DNA of 64,000 nucleotides from a virus, in IMG/VR virus record IMGVR_UViG_3300043823_000198, positions 1-64,000 of that record. One strand, 5' to 3'. Positions 31,218 through 37,437 of the stretch are shown piece by piece. Under the pieces are notes generated by a model. The model had not been told where the DNA came from. It saw nothing but the letters and a program-made list of their open reading frames with translations, and did no database searches. Within the stretch, counting starts at the first letter, position 1. Every line of letters begins with the position of its first letter. The position numbers and the translations under genes are program-made.

Positions 31218-31283
31218 AATTGTTGTAATCCCTTCAAAGCGAAGGACTTCTGGACGTGGGTTCGACTCCCACCATCTCCACCA
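31218..31283 (+). ncRNA. ssrA: Permuted tmRNA, acceptor (3') piece
   Basis: A tRNA-like 3' end without any D-arm or anticodon arm: ttctggac, then the T-arm gtggg-ttcgact-cccac, acceptor strand catctcc, discriminator A and CCA ending at 31283. The seven acceptor bases pair with ggggatg at 31372-31378, which lies downstream rather than upstream, so the gene is circularly permuted. A short hairpin (cttc/gaag) precedes it. In established two-piece tmRNAs this piece carries the alanine. Confidence 0.88.
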
Positions 31284-31371
31284 GAAGTATTCTAAACTGG
31301 ACGCAGGATCAGAGAAGGTTGAAAGTGGGTTGATCACCACAAATAAGCTGGAGATTAAGAATATTTCTGAT
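31284..31371 (+). ncRNA. Intervening segment of the permuted tmRNA precursor
   Basis: An 88-base spacer between CCA and the 5' end of the coding piece. Bases 31283-31293 (agaagtattct) pair with 31358-31368 (agaatatttct) in an 11-pair helix with one G-U, extending the acceptor stem; an inner hairpin is gtgg/ccac. This is the expected precursor fold removed by RNA processing. Confidence 0.75.
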
Positions 31372-31540
31372 GGGGATGCCATGGTTTCGACAGGGGTAGA
31401 TAGTAGAGAAGGCAACACGGTAGGCGATGACCGTAAATCAAGCAAACTAAGTAAATGCAAACGACTCTGTCTTCGCATTAGCAGCCTAAACGCTGCTTAG
31501 GGTTTCGGTAGGTTTCCTCGTAACAGAATAACCTACCATT
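31372..31540 (+). ncRNA. ssrA: Permuted tmRNA, coding (5') piece with tag reading frame
   Basis: Starts ggggatgccatggtttcgac, the conserved 5' part of tmRNA. A stem acggt/accgt lies where the first pseudoknot belongs. The tag frame at 31457-31489 reads ANDSVFALAA then TAA, close to the E. coli tag ANDENYALAA, with resume codon GCA. A hairpin agcagc/gctgct surrounds the stop as in helix 5 of tmRNA, followed by ggtagg...cctacc. The 3' limit is estimated. SmpB is not in this window and may come from the host. Confidence 0.9.
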
Positions 31541-31560
31541 TCTAAACATTAAGGAGTATT

Positions 31561-32025
31561 ATGAAAAAGAGTATTTTGTTAGTAGCTTTGTTAGCAACTT
31601 TCGGTGTTGCACAAGCTGTTGAAGTTGGTGTTCTTGGCGCCAAAGATGAATCTCATCAAGATCAAGGTAAAGATCATTCTCATTACGGTTTAACTGTAGG
31701 TGAACAATTTGGTAAAGTATCTGTCGAAGGCGAATTTTCTGTTTTGAATCAAAGTGGTAATGATCAAGAAAAGTATTCTGTTATTGCTGGATACGATGTA
31801 TATAAATTAGGATTCGTTACTCTTACTCCTAAAGCTGGTGTTTCTTATTTAAGTAACACAGGAAATGTTGCTGATGGCTATGCTATTCGTGCTGGAGTTG
31901 GAGCTTCTGTTCCACTTAGCGATAGCGTAAAGGCAGGTGTTGATTTTTACCATCAGTATGGACAAAATCGTGTAAGCGCATATGATGGTAACACTATTCA
32001 AGCGAGCGTTAAGTACGCATTCTAA
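31561..32025 (+). CDS. Outer-membrane beta-barrel-like exported protein
   Basis: A 154-residue protein with a classic signal peptide (MKKSILLVALLATFGVAQA, cleavage after residue 19 or so). The mature part alternates polar and hydrophobic residues in about eight strands and ends in SVKYAF, with the C-terminal Phe typical of outer-membrane proteins. Perhaps it alters the infected cell surface, for example superinfection exclusion. AAGGAG upstream. It directly follows the tmRNA and may share its promoter. Confidence 0.72.
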   Translation: MKKSILLVALLATFGVAQAVEVGVLGAKDESHQDQGKDHSHYGLTVGEQFGKVSVEGEFSVLNQSGNDQEKYSVIAGYDVYKLGFVTLTPKAGVSYLSNTGNVADGYAIRAGVGASVPLSDSVKAGVDFYHQYGQNRVSAYDGNTIQASVKYAF

Positions 32026-32026
32026 T

Positions 32027-32293
32027 ATGAATATTCAACCAATGAAAAAGTTCGTTCTTGTTGCAGAGAACGCAAGGAAAAATACCACTGATTCTGGTAT
32101 TATCCTTGAGGGTGCTGGGTTTGATCAATCAAAAACAGGTACAGTCCTAGCCATTGGTCCAGACGTCACCGATGTAAAAGTCGGCGACGTCATCTATTTG
32201 GAATGGAACAAAGGTTCGGTTGTTAAGATTGGTGATGCTCAACGTGTTATGATTAAAGAAGAATTCATTGTTGCTGTTGTAGATTCAGAATAA
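32027..32293 (+). CDS. groES: GroES-type co-chaperonin
   Basis: An 88-residue Cpn10-like protein: MKKFVLVAENARKNTTDSGIIL with the mobile loop, GTVLAIGP, VKVGDVIYLEWN and a C-terminal KEEFIVAVV. Shorter than E. coli GroES (97), and like T4 gp31 in purpose: a phage co-chaperonin for host GroEL, usually for capsid folding. Start at 32027, immediately after the barrel gene. It abuts the next gene by TAATG. Confidence 0.86.
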   Translation: MNIQPMKKFVLVAENARKNTTDSGIILEGAGFDQSKTGTVLAIGPDVTDVKVGDVIYLEWNKGSVVKIGDAQRVMIKEEFIVAVVDSE

Positions 32294-32820
32294 TGAAGGC
32301 TGCAGTTCTTTGCAATGGACCATCTAGAGTTGCTTACAAAGGCAGATTAGGGTATGATTATGTTATTGGATGTAACATACCTTGGACTGATGTTGATGGT
32401 ACAGTAATATTAGACGGTAATGTTATCCATGCTTGGAGAGAAAACCCTTCTCTTATTAAATGTTCTGAAGATCAAATTTTTATTACAAAGAAAGCGTGGA
32501 TGATTGCTGATGAGTTGAAGTTTAGAGATTTTATCACAAATAAATTTTCTATTCAACTTATTGATAAAGATTTTAACATACCAGAGATGTACAGCGCAGG
32601 GCATGTTGCTGCTTCTATCGCATTAAATTTATACGTTGATCAGGTAGACATATATGGTTGCGATTCTTATTTTGAGCGAACAGTAGAAAGTTTCACAAAC
32701 TCATATGTTAATGATGTTAACAAAGATTCTGAGCAACAAAGGATTGATAACTGGAGAAAGCACTGGATTAAACTTCAAGATAAGTATTCAGAAGTTATAT
32801 TTAATTTTGTAAAGGTCTAA
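32293..32820 (+). CDS. Hypothetical Rossmann-like protein (DUF115/MptE-like?)
   Basis: A 175-residue protein starting AAVLCNGPSR with a Rossmann-type first strand, then YDYVIGCNIPW and YSAGHVAASIALNLYVDQVDIYGCD. The pattern recalls DUF115/MptE-like and phage glycan-related proteins. Weak assignment. Coupled to GroES by TAATG. Confidence 0.5.
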   Translation: MKAAVLCNGPSRVAYKGRLGYDYVIGCNIPWTDVDGTVILDGNVIHAWRENPSLIKCSEDQIFITKKAWMIADELKFRDFITNKFSIQLIDKDFNIPEMYSAGHVAASIALNLYVDQVDIYGCDSYFERTVESFTNSYVNDVNKDSEQQRIDNWRKHWIKLQDKYSEVIFNFVKV

Positions 32821-32821
32821 T

Positions 32822-33001
32822 ATGAAAAAACAAATTTTACTTGCTGTTTTAATTGCAAATTTGGCATTGCCTGCTGTGGCTGAAACAAAAACACAAAAAG
32901 CAAAGGTTGCTGGTAAACCAGCAGTTTCCAAGAAGGTTCAGACTCCAAAGGCTCCTCCTTCTGGTGTTAAACCAACCCCAAAGAAGAAAGCGCCTAAATA
33001 G
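32822..33001 (+). CDS. Small exported Lys/Pro-rich protein
   Basis: A 59-residue ORF: signal peptide MKKQILLAVLIANLALPAVA, then a 39-residue mature chain rich in Lys, Pro, Thr and Ala with no acidic residues beyond the first. Probably periplasmic and disordered; it could coat anionic cell-wall or membrane surfaces. It follows the previous gene by two bases. Confidence 0.58.
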   Translation: MKKQILLAVLIANLALPAVAETKTQKAKVAGKPAVSKKVQTPKAPPSGVKPTPKKKAPK

Positions 33002-33069
33002 TATACAAGTGGGTTGATGGATCCCAATAAAACCATCATTTTACACATTACACAACACAGGAGGTAACT

Positions 33070-33348
33070 ATGTCAAATATGACACCGTTCGAGATTCGCC
33101 TTGAACTACTAAAAATGGCGAAAGATATGTTGGAACAAGAGTATCACGGCAAGCGTGAGCGAATGACCAATGAGTGGCATGCCTTAGTCGATAATGCTCG
33201 ACATTCTGGTACTGCTGTTCCTGGCCACCCAGAACTCCCAGCATTTCCAACCGAATCTGAAATTATCAAGAAAGCCACCGAGCTGAATAGTTTCGTTTCG
33301 CAAACTCCCACTAATACACAAGAAAAGACTAGCAAAAAGTCCACCTGA
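33070..33348 (+). CDS. Conserved T4-like phage protein, unknown function
   Basis: A 92-residue protein beginning MSNMTPFEIRLELLKMAKDM, a helical region followed by a Pro-rich HPELPAFPTESEIIKKA segment. This pattern is common in aquatic T4-like phages. GGAGGT upstream. Followed by a terminator. Confidence 0.68.
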   Translation: MSNMTPFEIRLELLKMAKDMLEQEYHGKRERMTNEWHALVDNARHSGTAVPGHPELPAFPTESEIIKKATELNSFVSQTPTNTQEKTSKKST

Positions 33349-33358
33349 TATGGGATTG

Positions 33359-33381
33359 GAGGAGTGTACGCACTCCTCTTT
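33359..33381 (+). terminator. Rho-independent terminator
   Basis: Perfect eight-pair hairpin gaggagtg-tacg-cactcctc followed by ttt. Confidence 0.75.
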
Positions 33382-33400
33382 AACTAATTAAGGAGAAAAT

Positions 33401-33997
33401 ATGCGAACATACCGTATATACATACCATTAGTATTATTAATATTATCTGCTGTTTTTATTTCAAAAACATCATTCTCTGAGTCTATATTACTCGATGTTA
33501 AATATAACCAACTAACAAAAGAAACACAAAAACAAATTGATTGTCTCGCTGACAATATCTACCATGAGGCTGGTCATGAATCTGACGAAGGTAAAAAAGC
33601 AGTTGCACTGGTGACTCTCAATCGAACACAAGATCCAAGATTCCCAAAAGATATTTGTGGAGTCGTTAAACAAAAAACATTAAACACATGTCAGTTCTCG
33701 TGGTTTTGCGAACCAATTAGGAAAACAGAACCTGACCTGTATCAAAAATCAAAAGAAATAGCAATATTTGTTTACGCTAATTATGAAAAATTAAGCGATA
33801 TAACAAAAGGCGCATTATACTATCATGCAGATTATATAAATCCCAAATGGAAACTCGAAAAGACTACAGTAATTGGTAGACATATTTTTTATAAGGAAAG
33901 TGGAAAATACTATGATGCAAAAACTGAACTTACAACTGAAGGAAGAACAATCAAAACATTCCTTTTTACTTCTGATGGAGGATATATCTCTCAATAG
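33401..33997 (+). CDS. SleB-type cell-wall hydrolase with signal anchor
   Basis: A 198-residue protein. An N-terminal signal-anchor (about residues 5-22) is followed by the hydrolase_2 domain: LADNIYHEAGHE (catalytic Glu56), ALVTLNRTQDPRFP, CQFSWFCE and GALYYHADYINPKW. It would act on peptidoglycan from the periplasmic side, unlike the cytoplasmic GH19 enzyme. The C-terminal 28 residues overlap the protease gene. AAGGAG upstream. Confidence 0.82.
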   Translation: MRTYRIYIPLVLLILSAVFISKTSFSESILLDVKYNQLTKETQKQIDCLADNIYHEAGHESDEGKKAVALVTLNRTQDPRFPKDICGVVKQKTLNTCQFSWFCEPIRKTEPDLYQKSKEIAIFVYANYEKLSDITKGALYYHADYINPKWKLEKTTVIGRHIFYKESGKYYDAKTELTTEGRTIKTFLFTSDGGYISQ

Positions 33998-34469
33998 CGT
34001 AAAAACTGCTGTTGAGTGGATATTCGAAGCAAATTTTGCAGAAGAACGACCAGAATTATTAAATTTGATAATCACTAGTCCTGGTGGTGATTTAAATGCT
34101 GCATTTGCTTTAATTGATACGATGCGTGGTTCTGCCATTCCAATTAGGACAATTGGTCTTGGTCAAGTTGCTTCAGCTGGTCTTATGATTTTTATTGCAG
34201 GAACTCCTGGTCACAGAATTCTAACACCAAATACTTCAATTCTTTCTCATCAATACTCATGGGGCGCAATTGGTAAAGAACATGAATTATTTGCAACTGT
34301 AAAAGAATTCGATTTAACGACTAAGAAAATGATTGCGCATTACAAAAAATGTACTGGTCTTAGCGAAAAAGATATTCGAGATATGTTGCTACCTCCACAA
34401 GATATTTGGTTGAGCGCAATCGAAGCGAAGAAAATGGGTCTTTGTGATCAGGTAAAAGAATTATCTTAA
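33912..34469 (+). CDS. clpP: ClpP-like serine protease
   Basis: A 185-residue ClpP/crotonase-fold protease: TSPGGD oxyanion loop (56-60), Ser88 (VASAGL), His113 (LSHQYSW) and Asp164 (PPQDIW) form the triad with the spacing of bacterial ClpP. Start at ATG 33912 or 33915, overlapping the hydrolase gene by 86 bases. It could degrade tagged or unfolded proteins with a host unfoldase, or be a phage maturation protease. Confidence 0.84.
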   Translation: MMQKLNLQLKEEQSKHSFLLLMEDISLNSVKTAVEWIFEANFAEERPELLNLIITSPGGDLNAAFALIDTMRGSAIPIRTIGLGQVASAGLMIFIAGTPGHRILTPNTSILSHQYSWGAIGKEHELFATVKEFDLTTKKMIAHYKKCTGLSEKDIRDMLLPPQDIWLSAIEAKKMGLCDQVKELS

Positions 34470-34480
34470 GGAGATATGTT

Positions 34481-34702
34481 ATGGAAAATACAGTATTCAA
34501 CGTAAATGTTTTTATTATTTCAGTATTAATTGGTGTACTTGCATTGATTTCTGCAATTTCTTTTAATTCATATTCAGAACTCAAATCTATGGAAAGAAAT
34601 ATAGAATCTGCAATTGTAAAGGGTATTGACCCGATTGCAGTAAGATGCGCATACAAACCTGACTATACTAATTGTGCAATTTATATAACCAAGTCAAAAT
34701 AA
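34481..34702 (+). CDS. Small membrane protein
   Basis: A 73-residue protein with one transmembrane segment (about residues 8-26) and an exported tail with two Cys (RCAYKPDYTNCAIYI). AAGGAGA upstream. Function unknown. Confidence 0.58.
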   Translation: MENTVFNVNVFIISVLIGVLALISAISFNSYSELKSMERNIESAIVKGIDPIAVRCAYKPDYTNCAIYITKSK

Positions 34703-34733
34703 CCTTAGAAACTGTAGGGTATTTAAAATATAC

Positions 34734-34763
34734 CTTGACTTTTAGTAAAAATTATAGTATAAT
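34734..34763 (+). promoter_or_regulatory. Sigma70-like promoter
   Basis: TTGACT, 18 bases, TATAAT, after a weak hairpin (aacctt...agggt). It drives the gene at 34797, which has no clear Shine-Dalgarno. Confidence 0.7.
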
Positions 34764-34796
34764 AATACCTGTGATAACAACTTTTGTTGATAAATT

Positions 34797-35147
34797 ATGC
34801 AAATAATATACACTACCTCTAAGAAGTCCAAGAAACGCAAGCCAACGGCAAAGCAACGAGAATTGCAAAATTCTTGGGAACTTCTACTTAAGAAGTATAC
34901 CCCAAAGACTGTTGCTCCTAAAAAAGAACAACAACTCGGGGATGTATACTCACTTGGGAAACCTGCTTGTCGTGAGACACCTAAGATTCCAAGTCTTCCA
35001 TTTACTGGCGCTCCCTGCACTAAAAAAGCAACACCAGTTTATACTGGAACTATGATAAAAGGTATTGGTACTATGCATAAATCAAATGCTGTGCCGATTT
35101 TTAGTGATGAGCAGGCAATTGAAATTGCAACTATGCGAAGAAATTAA
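34797..35147 (+). CDS. Conserved T4-like phage protein, unknown function
   Basis: A 116-residue basic protein. The N-terminus (TTSKKSKKRKPTAKQRELQNSW) and C-terminus (YTGTMIKGIGTMHKSNAVPIF) are familiar from T4-like and other phages. Function unknown; the charge suggests nucleic-acid binding. Confidence 0.68.
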   Translation: MQIIYTTSKKSKKRKPTAKQRELQNSWELLLKKYTPKTVAPKKEQQLGDVYSLGKPACRETPKIPSLPFTGAPCTKKATPVYTGTMIKGIGTMHKSNAVPIFSDEQAIEIATMRRN

Positions 35148-35149
35148 TT

Positions 35150-35177
35150 TTGAAATTGATATAAAATAGGGTATAAT
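35150..35177 (+). promoter_or_regulatory. Sigma70-like promoter giving a leaderless message
   Basis: TTGAAA, 16 bases, TATAAT. The ATG at 35183 lies five bases beyond the -10 box. It drives the gp33-gp59-gp32 unit. Confidence 0.68.
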
Positions 35178-35182
35178 ATATT

Positions 35183-35398
35183 ATGACTGATTATGTTGCA
35201 CAAAGAAATAGACTTCTTTCTGAAAAAATGAAGTTAGATAAATTTTTCACAATGTATCTGGATAAGTTTGAACGCAAGATGGATCCAGAAAATCCAAATA
35301 CACCTATTTGGAAATTGTTTAAAGAAAAGTCAAACCACTATAATAAAATTTGTCAGGAAATTCGTAATGCAGAATATTGGATCCGTAAAGCTGTTTAG
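35183..35398 (+). CDS. Small helical hypothetical protein
   Basis: A 71-residue, largely helical and charged protein (RNRLLSEKMKLDKFF, KEKSNHYNKICQEIRNAEYW). Found next to gp33 as in related phages. Probably translated from a leaderless transcript. Overlaps gp33 by 32 bases. Confidence 0.58.
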   Translation: MTDYVAQRNRLLSEKMKLDKFFTMYLDKFERKMDPENPNTPIWKLFKEKSNHYNKICQEIRNAEYWIRKAV

Positions 35399-35606
35399 TT
35401 CTTCAAATGAGTTTTCAATGCACATTGAACAGATAGTGCATGAAAAGAAGATTACATATATGGAAGCCGTTCTACAATATTGTAAAGAAAACTTCATTGA
35501 ACCAGAAGATATCGCAAAGTTGGTTAATAAATCACTCAAGGATAAACTTGAAGTAAATTTCCAAGATGAGAATTATTTACCAAAGAAAGCAACACTGAAT
35601 GTTTGA
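35367..35606 (+). CDS. gp33: Late-transcription coactivator gp33
   Basis: A 79-residue protein. The core FSMHIEQIVHEKKITYMEAVL, EPEDIAKLVNKSLKDKLEV and the ending NYLPKKATL match T4-like gp33, which links the sliding clamp to RNA polymerase for late transcription. ATG 35367 is used since AGGA lies eight bases upstream. T4 gp33 is longer (112), but cyanophage versions are short. Position beside gp59 and gp32 supports the call. Confidence 0.72.
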   Translation: MQNIGSVKLFSSSNEFSMHIEQIVHEKKITYMEAVLQYCKENFIEPEDIAKLVNKSLKDKLEVNFQDENYLPKKATLNV

Positions 35607-35618
35607 AAAGAGTAATAC

Positions 35619-36227
35619 GTGGACGGATTTAAAGCATACCGATATTATCTAGCAATTAAACTACACTTCACAACAGATAAATTTAACGTCTTCGAAAATC
35701 GAGGTAATGTAAGAGGATCTCGTGAAGCATTTAATGCTCGTAATGACAGATACATATTTGAGAAAATAGCAAGAAAGTTTTCTTCAGATCGAGACATTGT
35801 TCAATTCTTTGTTGCAAATTTTGCGTATAGTACTGAACCTGCAATTTATGCAGGACAAGAAGCGGAAGATTCTCTTTTTGAGTGGAGCAGAAGAAAACAA
35901 AGTATTAGTAGAATTTTTATTGATGATCTAGCAAATATACTAAATTATGTTGAGATAAACAAATTACCAACTTCTTGTATTTTTGATTTTCAAAATAATG
36001 AGTATCCTGTAGCATTAAAACTATTTTTGGGTAAAAAGATTTCAATTGAAACCCTTGCAATAATCAATGAACTCGATCATGTTGTTGAGCATTGGATAAG
36101 TAATCCTACTGTGCAACATATTTGGGGTAATGAATTATTGCGAATAAAAAAGTTGACAGGTTTCGTTAAATACGATAAAATAAAACTTGGACAAATCTTT
36201 AAACATTTTGTAGAAGAATTAGACTGA
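35619..36227 (+). CDS. gp59: DNA helicase loader gp59
   Basis: A 202-residue protein with GTG start. MDGFKAYRYYLAIKLHFTTD, RNDRYIFEKIARKF and IFDFQNNEYPVALKLFLG agree with gp59, which loads the gp41 helicase on gp32-coated DNA. Length close to T4 gp59 (217). Neighbours gp33 and gp32 are as in T4. Confidence 0.82.
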   Translation: MDGFKAYRYYLAIKLHFTTDKFNVFENRGNVRGSREAFNARNDRYIFEKIARKFSSDRDIVQFFVANFAYSTEPAIYAGQEAEDSLFEWSRRKQSISRIFIDDLANILNYVEINKLPTSCIFDFQNNEYPVALKLFLGKKISIETLAIINELDHVVEHWISNPTVQHIWGNELLRIKKLTGFVKYDKIKLGQIFKHFVEELD

Positions 36228-36228
36228 T

Positions 36229-36450
36229 ATGGGTCGCACATATAATAAATCATCAAATTTCTACGATGATGAGAAATCTAGTGGTCGTTCGGGGAAGCAT
36301 GCTAGACATACCAGCGGTAAAAAAACTGGTGGTATGAGAACGATAAATAGATATGTTGAAGAAGATTATGATTTTAACGATGAACTCTTTGATGATGACG
36401 TTGAACTAAATGATAATATTTTTATACAACATACTAAAAATAAACCGTAA
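36229..36450 (+). CDS. Conserved small acidic protein next to gp32
   Basis: A 73-residue protein: basic Ser/Gly/Lys-rich N-terminus with HARHTSGKKTGGMRTINRYVE and an acidic C-terminus (DFNDELFDDDVELND). Found between gp59 and gp32 in similar phages. Function unknown. Confidence 0.6.
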   Translation: MGRTYNKSSNFYDDEKSSGRSGKHARHTSGKKTGGMRTINRYVEEDYDFNDELFDDDVELNDNIFIQHTKNKP

Positions 36451-36476
36451 TACATTTTTATACAAAGGAAAATACG

Positions 36477-37397
36477 ATGGATATTCAAACACTCCGTAAA
36501 ATGCGCAATCAAGACTTCAGCAAAATCGCTGGAGAATTTGATAAGATCTCTAATCCCCAATCTGGCGAGAAGAAGTCATACGAAGATGACAGATTCTGGC
36601 GTCTAGAGGGCGACAAGGCTGGTAACGGAACAGCTACTATTCGATTCCTACCACGTGTTGAAGGCGACGAGCTTCCTTGGGTTCGTATCTTTTCTCATGG
36701 CTTCCAGGGTCCAACTGGCAAATGGTATATCGAAAACTCCCTAACAACTCTTGGCGAAACCGATCCTGTCGGTGAATTGAACACCCAACTTTGGAACTCT
36801 GGTTCTGAAGCAAACAAAGAGATTGCTCGTAAACAAAAGCGTAAGTTGAGTTTCATCGCAAATGTTCTTATCGTTTCTGATCCAAAGCACCCTGAGAATG
36901 AAGGACAGGTTAAACTGTTTAAATTCGGTAAGAAAATCTTTGATAAGATTATGGATAAGGCAAAGCCAACCTATGAAGATGAAACACCTGTAAACGTGTT
37001 CGACTTCTGGGAAGGTGCCAACTTCAAGTTGCGTATGCGCAAGAAAGATGGATATACCAACTACGACGAATCTGCATTCTTGGAGCCAGCAGCAATTGGT
37101 TCTGATGAGGAAATCGTTGCTGTTGCGAAAGCCCAGCATAAACTTGCTGAGTTTCTTGATCGTAAAAACTTCAAGTCTTATGATGAATTGAAGAAGAAAC
37201 TTGATCAGGTTCTTTCTGGCGATTCTTTTATTTCTAAATCTGCGGCAGATTTATCTGAAGATGAAATACCTTCAGCGCCTGCTCCAAAAATCGCATCAAA
37301 ACCTGCTCTTACTCTTACTCAAAAGACAGTTGATGTTGAAGATGATGAAGAAGAAGACGTTATGTCTTATTTTAAGAAAATCGCTCAAGAAGAATAA
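36477..37397 (+). CDS. gp32: Single-stranded DNA-binding protein gp32
   Basis: A 306-residue gp32. The basic N-terminal region (LRKMRNQDF) is the cooperativity domain, the OB core carries GKWYIENSLTTLG, ANVLIVSDPKHPENEGQV and FGKKIFDKIMDK, and the acidic C-terminus (DVEDDEEEDVMSYF) binds partners. T4 gp32 holds a zinc with three Cys and one His; this protein has no Cys at all in that region (residues 75-110), so the zinc site is lost. AAGGAAA upstream; terminator downstream. Confidence 0.93.
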   Translation: MDIQTLRKMRNQDFSKIAGEFDKISNPQSGEKKSYEDDRFWRLEGDKAGNGTATIRFLPRVEGDELPWVRIFSHGFQGPTGKWYIENSLTTLGETDPVGELNTQLWNSGSEANKEIARKQKRKLSFIANVLIVSDPKHPENEGQVKLFKFGKKIFDKIMDKAKPTYEDETPVNVFDFWEGANFKLRMRKKDGYTNYDESAFLEPAAIGSDEEIVAVAKAQHKLAEFLDRKNFKSYDELKKKLDQVLSGDSFISKSAADLSEDEIPSAPAPKIASKPALTLTQKTVDVEDDEEEDVMSYFKKIAQEE

Positions 37398-37412
37398 TTG
37401 AGCTAAATGAGA

Positions 37413-37437
37413 AAAGGGAGCTTGGCTCCCTTTTTTT
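37413..37437. terminator. Bidirectional terminator between gp32 and the tape-measure gene
   Basis: Stem aaagggagc-ttg-gctccctt with T-runs readable on both strands. It separates convergent units: gp32 on plus, structural block on minus. Confidence 0.85.

Noticed and set aside
31225-31283. Stand-alone tRNA ending in CCA
   Set aside because: There is no D-arm or anticodon arm; the acceptor partner lies downstream at 31372, so it is the tmRNA acceptor piece.
30999-31478. 159-codon minus-strand ORF across the tmRNA
   Set aside because: No ribosome site, odd composition, and it is antisense to a gene and to a structured RNA.
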